A stretch of DNA of 64,000 nt from Chryseobacterium oranimense (GTDB lineage: Bacteria > Bacteroidota > Bacteroidia > Flavobacteriales > Weeksellaceae): the NCBI RefSeq assembly GCF_900129755.1, contig NZ_FQWT01000003.1, positions 186,001-250,000 on the forward strand. The letters run 5' to 3'. Below the pieces are notes generated by a model. The model saw only the letters and a program-made list of their open reading frames with translations. It had not been told where the DNA came from and made no database searches. This document shows, piece by piece, positions 35,409 to 44,414 of this stretch (positions are counted from its first letter, which is position 1; every line of letters begins with the position of its first letter). A program made the position numbers and the translations under genes.

Positions 35409-36356
35409 TTATTCAAATATTCTCGGATCATCACTAATGACACCGTCTATCCCTATATCCTTTAATTCTTTCAATCGCTCTTTGGTATTCACTGTCCATG
35501 GTATAACTTTCATTCCCAATGCATGACATTCTTTTACAAGTTCCGGAGTAACCAGCCTATGGTCCGGACTGTAAATAGTTGGAGTAAAACTCAGGAATTT
35601 TAAATCTCCGGCTACCCCATTCAAATGGTCCGGGTATTCCCTGAATTTAGCTACAGGGATGTTTTCGAAATGATTCATCTGCTGTGCGAGCTTTTTATCA
35701 TCCACTTTTTCTACCAGCAAGGCAGTCATGACCCGCGGATATTCCTTATGAATAATTTCCAGAGTCCTGGGATCAAACGACTGGATAATCACACGGTTCT
35801 GAATTCCTTTTTCAACAATAATTTTCATCATCATATCTACAAATTCCTTAGGTTCAGGGTGAAATATATTATCTGAAAACGGACGTGTCTTTGTTTCTAT
35901 GTTATAAAAAGGCAAGGGTCTTTTCAGTTCGCGGGCGTAAGCTTCACATGCATCGATTACTTCTGAAAAAAGAGGCTTCTGTGCCTTCATTTTCTTTTGG
36001 TCAGGATAATTGTTAAGTTTTTTTAACCCTACGTCAAATGTCCGGATCTTTGCATAAGACATGTCATAGATTTTATAATAGAAACCTGAATCTTTCGGAA
36101 TATAAGTTCCATCCGGCTTTGTTACCAGTTCAGGGGAAAGAAAAGCATCATGAGAAAGAATTACTTTTTTGTCCTTCGTGATAGCCAGATCCATTTCCAG
36201 GGTTGTAACATTCATTTTTAAAGCATTTTTCATGGCCGGAACCGTATTTTCGGGGTATAAGGATTTTCCTCCGCGATGTGCCTGTTTATCGAAAGACTGG
36301 GAAGAATATAATTGGGCAAATACGAGAAAAATACCCGTTAAAAAAACTTTTTCCAT
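35409..36356 (-). CDS. Glycerophosphodiester phosphodiesterase
   Basis: A 315-residue secreted or periplasmic protein (signal MEKVFLTGIFLVFAQLYSSQ). The GDPD active site is AHRGGKSLYPENTVPA, with LEMDLAITKDKKVILSHD supplying the metal ligands and the second His. The end VNTKERLKELKDIGIDGVIS is typical. It cleaves glycerophosphodiesters to glycerol-3-phosphate and alcohol. It stands alone. Confidence 0.92.
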   Translation of the reverse strand: MEKVFLTGIFLVFAQLYSSQSFDKQAHRGGKSLYPENTVPAMKNALKMNVTTLEMDLAITKDKKVILSHDAFLSPELVTKPDGTYIPKDSGFYYKIYDMSYAKIRTFDVGLKKLNNYPDQKKMKAQKPLFSEVIDACEAYARELKRPLPFYNIETKTRPFSDNIFHPEPKEFVDMMMKIIVEKGIQNRVIIQSFDPRTLEIIHKEYPRVMTALLVEKVDDKKLAQQMNHFENIPVAKFREYPDHLNGVAGDLKFLSFTPTIYSPDHRLVTPELVKECHALGMKVIPWTVNTKERLKELKDIGIDGVISDDPRIFE

Positions 36357-36552
36357 ATCCTGAAGTTATATTGTGCAAAATTAGAATTTGCTCTTCTGTT
36401 GTATGATACAGGAATGTTAAGCTTTTGATATATTTATGATAAGTGAGAAGCTGAAAGAAGAATCATGGAAAATGACATCGGACGGTTAATTGCTTATTAA
36501 TCAAATTTTAACGGATAAAATTATCTTATAACAAGTTCATAAAAACAAAAGA

Positions 36553-36574
36553 CCCGGCTTTATAAAAAGCCGGG
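36553..36574 (-). terminator. Terminator of purF
   Basis: CCCGGCTTT (36553-36561) pairs with AAAGCCGGG (36566-36574). On the minus strand it is followed by TCTTTTG and a T run. Confidence 0.8.
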
Positions 36575-36598
36575 CCTATTTATTTCAAATTGACAGAA

Positions 36599-38098
36599 TT
36601 AATTGAACAATTCTATCTCCTCTCCTTTTTCTACAGGATATTCTTCTGTAAAGCATCCGAAGCAGTGGTTGGAAGACCCTAAAATCTCTTTAAGGTTGTC
36701 TGTGCTTAAAAATTCCAATGAATCCACACCCAGGTAATCTCTAAGCTGCTCTGTGGTCATGTTAGCCGAAATAAGATCATCTTTTGAAGGCGTATCAATA
36801 CCTAAATAGCAAGGCGCAATGATAGGTGGAGAAACGCTTCTGAAATGGATCTCTTTTACGCCCGCATCTTTCAGAATTTTCACCAATCGCTTGGAAGTGG
36901 TTCCTCTTACGATAGAATCATCGATGATCACTACTCTTTTGTCTTTAATCTCGGAAATAATCGGGTTAAGCTTAAGATTTACTACTCTTTCTCTCATTTC
37001 CTGTGTAGGAACAATGAAGCTTCTTCCGATATACCTGTTTTTGATCAGAACCGGACGGAAAGGGATTCCTGAAGCTTTAGAGAAGCCTATGGCAGCCGGA
37101 ACTCCTGAATCAGGAACGCCAATTACCACATCAGCATCTACAGGTGCCTGTTCCCATATTTTCTCACCGGATTTCTCCCTGATCTCATATACATTGATGT
37201 TTTCTAAGGTAGAGTCCGGTCTGGCAAAATAAATATATTCGAAAGAACAGATCCTCTGCTTTCCTTTTTCTTCATTCACCATATAGGAATTAAGTTTTCC
37301 GGGTTCGTTTTCATTGGTATAAATGATCTCTCCCGGAAGGATGTCGCGAACATACTGAGCTCCTACAGCATCAAGAGCAACAGATTCGGAGGCCACAACG
37401 TAAGAATTCTCGTTGATTGCTCCTAAAACCAAAGGTCTGATTCCGTTGAAATCTCTGAATGCAAAGAATTTATTTCTTGTCATTCCCACCACCGAATAGG
37501 CTCCTTCAATTTTCTCCATTGTTGCTTTGATTGCTCCACGAAGGCCCAAATCAAGATTTTTCTGGATTAATCTTAAAATAACCTCAGAATCGGAAGTAGC
37601 TCTGAAAACTACGCCTTCAGCTTCCAATTCGGCTTTTAATTCTTTTGCATTGGTAAGGTTACCGTTATGCGCTATAGAAAGAATAATCTGGTCATATTCG
37701 TTTTTCGCGAAAAATGGCTGGAAATTATACTTCTTTTTGTCTCCTGCAGTGGTATAACGTGTATGCCCGATTGCAGAATTTCCCATAAAAGTTTCAGGAT
37801 CAGAGATCTCTTTATAAACATCCAAAACCAAACCTTCATCTTTCATATTGGTGATTTTCCCGTCCTTTAAAACAGAAATACCACATGCTTCCTGGCCCCT
37901 GTGCTGTAATGCAAAAAGCCCGAACTGTGAAAGAGAAAACGTATCCAGATCATCATCAGAATACATTCCGAAGATACCGCACTCCTCATTCGGAGCGTCC
38001 AGTCTCTCTTCTTCCTGCGTTCTGAAAAGATTCCTTCCGTAGGTTTGAGTTTCAAATTGTTTTAAATATTCACTTTTATGAATTTCTAAACTTTTCAT
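36599..38098 (-). CDS. purF: Amidophosphoribosyltransferase PurF
   Basis: A 499-residue protein. The first 39 residues look like a propeptide, with cleavage expected before Cys40 (EECGIFGMY), the glutaminase nucleophile. The N-terminal class II glutaminase is followed by a phosphoribosyltransferase domain with the PRPP motif VVIIDDSIVRGTTSKRL. Several Cys (SSNHCFGCFTEEY) suggest the Fe-S type. It catalyses the first step of purine synthesis. It follows purC. Confidence 0.95.
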   Translation of the reverse strand: MKSLEIHKSEYLKQFETQTYGRNLFRTQEEERLDAPNEECGIFGMYSDDDLDTFSLSQFGLFALQHRGQEACGISVLKDGKITNMKDEGLVLDVYKEISDPETFMGNSAIGHTRYTTAGDKKKYNFQPFFAKNEYDQIILSIAHNGNLTNAKELKAELEAEGVVFRATSDSEVILRLIQKNLDLGLRGAIKATMEKIEGAYSVVGMTRNKFFAFRDFNGIRPLVLGAINENSYVVASESVALDAVGAQYVRDILPGEIIYTNENEPGKLNSYMVNEEKGKQRICSFEYIYFARPDSTLENINVYEIREKSGEKIWEQAPVDADVVIGVPDSGVPAAIGFSKASGIPFRPVLIKNRYIGRSFIVPTQEMRERVVNLKLNPIISEIKDKRVVIIDDSIVRGTTSKRLVKILKDAGVKEIHFRSVSPPIIAPCYLGIDTPSKDDLISANMTTEQLRDYLGVDSLEFLSTDNLKEILGSSNHCFGCFTEEYPVEKGEEIELFN

Positions 38099-38131
38099 TT
38101 CTATTTTTTCTAATCTAGATTTTATTTTGAT

Positions 38132-38209
38132 AGATTTTTAAATTAGATGAAAAATTAAATATTATGTTAAATAAAAAAACTTAACATCTAATTTTTTATC
38201 TAAAAATCT
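38132..38209. repeat. AT-rich inverted repeat between purC and purF
   Basis: The stretch between purC and purF is an imperfect AT-rich palindrome. AGATTTTTA (38132-38140) faces TAAAAATCT (38201-38209), and TGTTAA (38165-38170) faces TTAACA (38181-38186). It could form an RNA stem that affects processing between the two purine genes. No family is recognised. Confidence 0.4.
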
Positions 38210-38928
38210 TACTTCTGAAGAAGCGCTTTAAGACGGTTATAGATTTCCACATAAGCCTCGGTAACTTCACCCAGGTCTCTTCTGAATCTGTCTTTATCAA
38301 GCTTTTTCATGGTATCTTTATCCCAAAGTCTGCAGGTATCAGGAGAAATTTCGTCGGCAAGGATAATTTCGCCGTCTGCCGTTTTTCCTAATTCAATTTT
38401 GAAATCAACAAGGATGATATTCATTTTATCAAAAAGATCGATAAGGATTTCGTTGATATCAGAGGTAAGCTCATACATTTCATCAAGCTCTTCATAAGTG
38501 GCTGCTCCTAAGAAAACAGCATGGTGATCATTGATAAGCGGATCTCCCAACTCGTCTTTTTTGTAGCAGATATCGAAGATGGTAACCGGAGATTTAATTC
38601 CTTCCTCCACTCCTAGTCTTTGAGCCATACTTCCTGCAGAATAGTTTCTTACAACCATTTCCAGTGGAATGATGGATACTTTTTTTACCAGTTGCTCTCT
38701 TTCGTTCAATTGTTTAATGAAATGAGTTTTAATCCCTTTTTCATTTAAATATTCGAAAATAAGAGTGGTGATGGCGTTGTTCATTTCACCTTTCAGATCC
38801 ACAGATCCTCTTTTCTGAGCATTAAATGCTGTAGCGTCGTCTTTGAAACGTACCACCACTTCGTTAGGATTATCGGTAGCAAATACCTGTTTTGCCTTAC
38901 CTTCGTACAACATTTCTTTCTTTTCCAT
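38209..38928 (-). CDS. purC: SAICAR synthase PurC
   Basis: A 239-residue protein. [20 protein letters not shown] starts the ATP-binding region, [13 protein letters not shown] is conserved, and [17 protein letters not shown] is the family signature. It makes SAICAR from CAIR and aspartate in purine synthesis. It lies downstream of DUF3307 (34 bases) and upstream of purF on one strand. Confidence 0.95.
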   Translation of the reverse strand: MEKKEMLYEGKAKQVFATDNPNEVVVRFKDDATAFNAQKRGSVDLKGEMNNAITTLIFEYLNEKGIKTHFIKQLNEREQLVKKVSIIPLEMVVRNYSAGSMAQRLGVEEGIKSPVTIFDICYKKDELGDPLINDHHAVFLGAATYEELDEMYELTSDINEILIDLFDKMNIILVDFKIELGKTADGEIILADEISPDTCRLWDKDTMKKLDKDRFRRDLGEVTEAYVEIYNRLKALLQK

Positions 38929-38962
38929 TTCTAAATTCGTATTAGTTAGATTTATTTTATAA

Positions 38963-39658
38963 TTACTTAATTAAAATTCCTGTTAAAACCGCCAATCCGA
39001 AACTCAGGAGCGTACCGATCAGTACATATTCCGTCAGTTTCCGCTGTTTGGCCTGTGCCAGATCACTGAATCTGAAAACCGATTTGGCAGCCACCATAAA
39101 GCCTACTCCTTCCCAGTGATTCACCATAATAAAAGTGAAAACAAGAAGGCGTTCCAAAATTCCTATATATTTTCCGGCACTCGAAAGAGATTCGGTCTGT
39201 AAACTGCTTTGGGTCTCCGGAACCGGAGTCCATGAAGACAATAGTATCCTGATGAAAATTGAAGCCGGCGTCGTAAGGAACAATGCAGCCATCACTACTT
39301 TTAAAACTTCCTGATTCTGCAGGAATTCAAAACTGAATTCCTTGTAATAGAATGAAATTCCGGCAATCACAAGAATATGCAGCAGCTGATCAATAAAAAA
39401 CCATCTTTTTTTATTTTTTACAGTCTGGAAGATCAGTTTTGAAGCATCAATAATAAAATGAGTACCCCCGACAAGCAATGCAACCCACCACAGATCTATA
39501 TTCCATAGAAAAATGAAACTTAAAACGATATGGATCAGCACGTGAAGGTATAAATACGGGCTTTTCAGTTTACGACGCTCCTTATCTGCAACCCATGAAT
39601 TTGGCTGAAGAATAAAATCCCCGAGTAAATGTGCCAATATGAGTTTAATAAAGATCAT
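38963..39658 (-). CDS. DUF3307 membrane protein
   Basis: A 231-residue membrane protein with about six hydrophobic segments. [21 protein letters not shown] and [12 protein letters not shown] match DUF3307 (AHLLGDF...Q and H-x3-D motifs). It starts 2 bases after satD ends; this pairing recurs in bacteria. Function unknown. It may be transported or regulated together with satD. Confidence 0.85.
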   Translation of the reverse strand: MIFIKLILAHLLGDFILQPNSWVADKERRKLKSPYLYLHVLIHIVLSFIFLWNIDLWWVALLVGGTHFIIDASKLIFQTVKNKKRWFFIDQLLHILVIAGISFYYKEFSFEFLQNQEVLKVVMAALFLTTPASIFIRILLSSWTPVPETQSSLQTESLSSAGKYIGILERLLVFTFIMVNHWEGVGFMVAAKSVFRFSDLAQAKQRKLTEYVLIGTLLSFGLAVLTGILIK

Positions 39659-39660
39659 GC

Positions 39661-40266
39661 TTACAGTTCTGAGATTTTCTTTTTAAAATACTGGTTGGTT
39701 TCTACGATAAGGTCGTAGTTGGCGCGTTTCAGTCTCTGGCTTACAGAGGACTGTGAAATAGCAAATTTCTTGGCGAGATCTTCCTGTGTGATATCCCGGT
39801 TCATGATCATTTCATGGATGATTTCTGCGGTAGCTACCGTCCAGCTGTCAAAATCCTTTGAAGACCATTTCAGAAGGATATTCAAATCCCTGTCTACAGC
39901 TTCATTTGAGGTTTTTATCGAAACGGTGTGGCCGTCACTTTTCAGGTCATTCAGCAGCCTTCCGGAATACACGTAAGCTGTTCCGTTGGATTCGGTGATT
40001 TTTTCAGAGGAAAAATTTTCCTCCCCGATGCCTATGGCAATTCTCACATCTAAATTTTCCTGACTTCTTATAAGGGACTTAATGGCTAGGAAACGCCAGA
40101 ATACTTCATCTATATTGCATTTGAACTGAAATTCGTCTCCTCTGTAGATTTCCCATGCGAGCGGTGAACTTCCCCAGTTTTCCAGGAGATTCTTGAGTCT
40201 GGTGATCCAAACTTCTGTGTCTGCATGCTGTGAATTTATAATATCACCGGTTATGACCGCTATCAT
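39661..40266 (-). CDS. satD: SatD family protein with C-terminal HTH
   Basis: A 201-residue protein. MIAVITGDIINSQ at the start and YRGDEFQFKCN, then AIGIGEENFSSEK, match the SatD family. The C-terminus (about 160-195) is a helix-turn-helix (QEDLAKKFAISQSSVSQRLK). The -7 box nearly touches the start, so the mRNA may be almost leaderless. Operator-like repeats upstream suggest autoregulation. It is paired with DUF3307. Confidence 0.83.
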   Translation of the reverse strand: MIAVITGDIINSQHADTEVWITRLKNLLENWGSSPLAWEIYRGDEFQFKCNIDEVFWRFLAIKSLIRSQENLDVRIAIGIGEENFSSEKITESNGTAYVYSGRLLNDLKSDGHTVSIKTSNEAVDRDLNILLKWSSKDFDSWTVATAEIIHEMIMNRDITQEDLAKKFAISQSSVSQRLKRANYDLIVETNQYFKKKISEL

Positions 40267-40270
40267 TGTG

Positions 40271-40278
40271 CAAATATA
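40271..40278 (-). promoter_or_regulatory. -7 box of satD
   Basis: On the minus strand the box reads TATATTTG, and the ATG follows 4 bases later. Transcription would start at or near the start codon. Confidence 0.45.
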
Positions 40279-40354
40279 AGCATAATTACTTATAAATAAA
40301 AAATATAAGCAGAAACACTTATAGATATTGATTATTAGTGAATCTGCTTATATC
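40272..40354. promoter_or_regulatory. Three operator-like repeats upstream of satD
   Basis: TATAAG, 8 bases, CTTATA occurs twice, at 40275-40294 and 40304-40323, within direct repeats 29 bases apart. A third half (GATATAAGCAGATT on the minus strand) lies at 40341-40354. The first copy overlaps the satD -7 box. The pattern fits a dimeric repressor. Confidence 0.5.
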
Positions 40355-40406
40355 AATGATGCGTTGTTCAGGCGAAAATGCTGACAAAAACGACTTTTTC
40401 TTTTAT

Positions 40407-40489
40407 GTCATTGCGAGCGCAGCGAAGCAATCCCAAACACTTCTTTACATTAAGCAAGTAAAAGATTGCTTCGCTACGCTCGCAATGAC
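40407..40489. repeat. 26-bp inverted repeat element
   Basis: The arms at 40407-40432 and 40464-40489 are reverse complements with one mismatch, around a 31-base loop. The arm begins GTCATTGCGAGCG. From memory the sequence matches a dispersed palindrome seen in many bacterial genomes. It lies 7 bases past the restored end of the broken endonuclease gene. Confidence 0.7.
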
Positions 40490-40496
40490 GGTTTGT

Positions 40497-42360
40497 TTAT
40501 TTCTTGATAAACTGATAGGTTTTATCATCAAGCTTTAGAAGATATACGTCAGATGAAAGGTCCTGTACCGAAATATTATTCTAGTTTTTAAAAGGATTCT
40601 GTTCAGAATAGATCAATTTTCCGGAAAAGTCTAAAACCTGAGCTGATTTTACACTTTCAGCCTTACCACTCACAAAAATATTGTCATAGGCCGGATTAGG
40701 GTAAATTTTAATTTCATTTCCCGCTAAAATAACATCTGAAGCAGAAAGGGTTCCTAAATTCTGACAGTAATTAACCCCGTACGAATCCCACTCACCAATA
40801 TTAAATGTTGCATTAGGTTGCGTAACGGTATTTTTTCTGTAAAGGGAAACATCTCCGTATGAATTACTTACAAACTTGCTTCCTATAGCATCTACTGTTG
40901 TTGATTTATAGGTTAACTCTACGTACTGGGTTCCTGAAAAAGTCAAGGCATCACCTGCTGTAAGGAATCGTGCATCATTGTTGGTGTAACATGATAAGGC
41001 AGATTTAGGATTCAGGACCACGAAAGTTTCGTTGTTGGGCACCTTTCCTTCAAGTTCAAAACTGTTTCCGAAATAATAAGAATCGGAGGTGCTGTTATAA
41101 TATTGTACCCGTATGCTGTAGTTGTTTAAATCTACTTCATGCCCTGTCTTGTTTACAATTTTCCAAAGCTTTGTTATTACCCGTTCCTTCAATGTATTTA
41201 ACGATAAAAAGATCTTTTGAATTTGTATCTGCAGCTGTTGTTGATACCGTAATTGCATTGCTGTCAGGGGACTGCAGGTAACCCTGATCATACGCTTTCA
41301 CTGTAAACGGATAAGAGGTGGAAGGTACCAGATGATCAATAACTATGGATGTAGATTTTGTTGTGGCTACAAGAGTCCCGTTCTGATAAATATTATACCC
41401 TATAACATCTGAACTTGTGCTTGGCGACCATGCTAGATTGGTATAATAAGCTCCGGATTGGGTAGAATTTAAGTTTAAAGGAGCCTGTGGTGCCACAGCA
41501 TCAGGCGTCTGGACCCAGATAGCATTCACCCATTGAGGGTTATCAATAAAAGGATTCCTGTTTCTCTGAATGGCATATATGGCATTATTCCGGTCAATTT
41601 CCCTTTGAGATACAGGGTCCTGAACGTGCCACTGCAGAAGCATCGAAATATAAGCCGGATCAAAAGCCCGTTCTGCGGTTCCGTCAAGAGGAGACCTGTC
41701 TATCGCAGGATTAATATTCGTGGAGTAATTAAACGATGGCAATTTACCTTCATATCTTACCGCGAAATAAAGCAGCATTCTCGCAATATCTCCTTTAAAT
41801 TCATTAACAGGCTCATAGACCCTGTTGGTATAAACATAATTAGGAATAGCGCTATTTGCAATTTTAGATGAATTTGTGAAAGTATAATGAACCGTGGAAT
41901 TCCCAACACCGTAAGGATAATTATTTCTAAGCTGGTTGATTCTGGCATCCGTAGGAATCACAAAATGCAGGTCAGAATACATGGGATAATCACTGTTAAA
42001 GGTGCTCTGCGGAACAGCATGTTCCCTGTTGAAGCCCAGCCCTTCGGCTCCCGAAGTACTTATTAAATTGGCCGATGTATATTCGTAAGCATCCGCTCCG
42101 CCAGGAATTTCCGAATAAATATCAAGTAATATCGTCGTATTACCCGGCCCATGATCATAATACTTATCTAAATCCGTCTGATTATAAAAATTAGGAAGGT
42201 CACCGTAATGCCAGTTCACATTCTTTTCAGAAATAATATCATGCAGTTTCGACTTCAGTGCATAGCCTGTAAGTCCGGTCGTTCCGTCATAGTATCCTGC
42301 CGGAGCCTGGGCAGAAACAAATGATGCAATTAAAATAATAGGCAGTAAAAATTTTTTCAT
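40497..42360 (-). pseudogene. Secreted endonuclease I with lamin-tail, Fn3 and T9SS domains, broken
   Basis: Translation begins at 42360 with a signal peptide (MKKFLLPIILIASFVSAQAP). The endonuclease I domain has GFNREHAVPQSTFN and NRNPFIDNPQWVNAIW, followed by an Fn3 domain (TSSDVIGYNIYQNGTLVAT) and a lamin-tail domain starting DLFIVKYIEGTGNNKAL. At 41159-41162 an extra A in a four-A run shifts the frame; removing it restores EIVNKTGHEVDLNNYSI. A second lesion, TAG at 40581-40583, cuts the T9SS sorting domain after SEQNPFKN. Read past it, the frame continues NNISVQDLSSDVYLLKL to TAA at 40497. Confidence 0.85.
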
Positions 42361-42502
42361 TCCTTAAAAATTGGGTGGCTAAAATAGTAAATTAAAACAC
42401 TTAAAGTTCTGAAATTTTTATTAAAAAATCATTAATTGTTAAAATATAAAAAATTGATTATTAAAATCTTGCGTATTTGCCACCCCAAGCTGAATAATTA
42501 TT

Positions 42503-42532
42503 TTTGGCTTTCCATCAATTTAATTATCTTTG
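42503..42532 (+). promoter_or_regulatory. Promoter of the acyl-CoA dehydrogenase gene
   Basis: A -33 TTTG (42503-42506), 18 bases, then -7 TATCTTTG (42525-42532). This is a good Bacteroidota housekeeping promoter, 21 bases before the ATG. Confidence 0.65.
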
Positions 42533-42553
42533 GGAACTAACTATTTTATCTAT

Positions 42554-43693
42554 ATGAACACAGAGACTATTGACAACATTAAAATGATAGCAGAAACAGC
42601 AAGAGAATTTGCTGAAAAAAATATCAGACCGAATATTATGGAATGGGACGAAAGCCAGACGTTTCCAAAAGATCTTTTTCACCAGCTGGGAGAAATGGGA
42701 TTTATGGGAATTGTAGTTCCTGAGCAGTACGGAGGTTCCGGTTTAGGCTATCATGAATATGTTACTATTCTGGACGAAATATCTCAGGTAGATCCGTCTA
42801 TTGGTCTTTCTGTAGCTGCACACAACTCACTGTGCACCAACCATATTTATGAGTTCGGAAATGAAGACCAGAGAAATAAATGGCTTCCGCAGCTTGCTTC
42901 AGGAAAAGTGATCGGAGCATGGGGGCTTACGGAGCACAATACAGGTTCCGATTCAGGAGGCATGTCTACCACTGCTGTTAAAGACGGTGACGAATGGGTC
43001 ATTAACGGGGCTAAAAACTTTATCACTCATGCTATTTCCGGAGATATTGCTGTGGTAATGACAAGAACAGGTGAAATAGGAGCCAAAAACAACTCCACAG
43101 CTTTCGTTTTGGAAAAAGGAATGCCAGGTTTTACTTCCGGAAAAAAAGAAAACAAACTGGGAATGCGTGCTTCTGAAACTGCTGAACTTATTTTCGATAA
43201 TGTTCGTGTACCGGATTCTCACCGTTTAGGAGAGGTGGGCGAAGGTTTTAAACAGGCAATGAAAATCCTGGACGGAGGAAGAATTTCTATCGCAGCTTTA
43301 AGTTTAGGCACAGCAAGAGGAGCTTATAAAGCGGCTTTAAAATATGCTAAAGAAAGACACCAGTTCGGAAAAGCAATTGCTGAATTCCAGGCTATCAACT
43401 TTATGCTTGCCGATATGGCCACTGAAATTGATGCAGCTGAACTTCTGATCCAAAGAGCTTCAACCCTGAAGAATGCCAAGCAAAAAATGACTAAAGAAGG
43501 CGCTATGGCAAAATTATATGCTTCTGAAGCATGCGTAAGAATTTCCAACAATGCCGTTCAGATTTTCGGAGGTTACGGATATACCAAGGACTTCCCTGCT
43601 GAAAAATTCTACAGAGATTCCAAATTATGTACGATCGGTGAAGGAACTTCAGAAATCCAGAGACTTGTAATAGGAAGAGACATTACAAAATAA
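42554..43693 (+). CDS. Acyl-CoA dehydrogenase
   Basis: The start at ATG 42554 (MNTETIDNIKMIAET) gives the family length of 379 residues. An in-frame ATG at 42530 lies within the -7 box and is rejected. GAWGLTEHNTGSDSGGM is the FAD/substrate signature, GARGAYKAALKYAKERHQFG-like sequence follows (as LGTARGAYKAALKYAKERHQ), and QIFGGYGYTKDFP near the end contains the conserved C-terminal block. It oxidises acyl-CoA to enoyl-CoA with FAD. A DinB-family gene follows 17 bases later. Confidence 0.94.
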   Translation: MNTETIDNIKMIAETAREFAEKNIRPNIMEWDESQTFPKDLFHQLGEMGFMGIVVPEQYGGSGLGYHEYVTILDEISQVDPSIGLSVAAHNSLCTNHIYEFGNEDQRNKWLPQLASGKVIGAWGLTEHNTGSDSGGMSTTAVKDGDEWVINGAKNFITHAISGDIAVVMTRTGEIGAKNNSTAFVLEKGMPGFTSGKKENKLGMRASETAELIFDNVRVPDSHRLGEVGEGFKQAMKILDGGRISIAALSLGTARGAYKAALKYAKERHQFGKAIAEFQAINFMLADMATEIDAAELLIQRASTLKNAKQKMTKEGAMAKLYASEACVRISNNAVQIFGGYGYTKDFPAEKFYRDSKLCTIGEGTSEIQRLVIGRDITK

Positions 43694-43710
43694 TTCAAAT
43701 ACATACACAA

Positions 43711-44208
43711 ATGATTAAACAAGCCCTCTTAGGTGAATTTCTGTATGAAGCAGAAAGCACAAGAAAACTGTTAAAAGCGATCCCGGATAGTGCTTTGAAC
43801 TGGAAACCTTCTGAAAAGAACTGGACTACCGGCCAATTAGCTTCTCACATTGCAGAAGTATATAACTGGTATGAAGCAACTTTCAATCAGGATGTTTTCG
43901 ATATGGGAACCTATCAGTATGATAAAGGTGATATTTCCAAAGCTGAAAATATTGTAGCAAAATTTGAAGAAAATGTAGCCAAGGCACAGAAAGTTATAGA
44001 AAATTCAAATGAAGACCACTATTTTAACGAATGGAAAATGGAAATGGGTGGAAACCCACTTTTCCCTCCTATGCCGAAGATCCAGGTGATCCGTTCTTTT
44101 TTATACAATCACTTATACCACCACAGAGGTGAGCTGATTGTTTATCTGAGAGCAACAGGGAATAACGTACCTGGCTTATACGGACCTACGGCTGACGACC
44201 AGATGTAA
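43711..44208 (+). CDS. DinB family protein
   Basis: A 165-residue four-helix protein. WTTGQLASHIAEVYNWYEA and the C-terminal LYNHLYHHRGELIVYLR give the three-His metal site of DinB/YfiT proteins. It may be a thiol transferase; the substrate is unknown. It lies 17 bases after the acyl-CoA dehydrogenase and before a terminator. Confidence 0.87.
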   Translation: MIKQALLGEFLYEAESTRKLLKAIPDSALNWKPSEKNWTTGQLASHIAEVYNWYEATFNQDVFDMGTYQYDKGDISKAENIVAKFEENVAKAQKVIENSNEDHYFNEWKMEMGGNPLFPPMPKIQVIRSFLYNHLYHHRGELIVYLRATGNNVPGLYGPTADDQM

Positions 44209-44234
44209 TAATTTAGACTTATATTAAGATAAGT

Positions 44235-44274
44235 AAATAGCATACGTATTTTGCGTGTGCTATTTTCTTTTTTT
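44235..44274 (+). terminator. Terminator of the DinB gene
   Basis: AAATAGCATACG (44235-44246) pairs with CGTGTGCTATTT (44254-44265) with one mismatch, followed by a T-rich run. Confidence 0.8.
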
Positions 44275-44414
44275 GAGATAATACATTTTAAATTATATTC
44301 AATGCATTGCATAATAAACTGAACAGATGTTCTAAAAATTTCTTAAATAATTTTGTTTTTCGTAATAAATTTTTTATTAGCTTTGATATTCCACAATCAA
44401 AAATAAAATTTCAT

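Noticed and set aside
40581..41291. Separate gene made of the lamin-tail part
   Set aside because: It lacks its own start context and continues the endonuclease frame after a one-base shift; it is part of one broken gene.
42530..42553. Eight-codon N-terminal extension of the acyl-CoA dehydrogenase
   Set aside because: It overlaps the -7 promoter box, and the shorter protein has the family length.
44307..44414. 36-residue N-terminal extension of the metalloprotease
   Set aside because: The signal peptide begins at the ATG at 44415; the upstream codons encode an unlikely basic leader.
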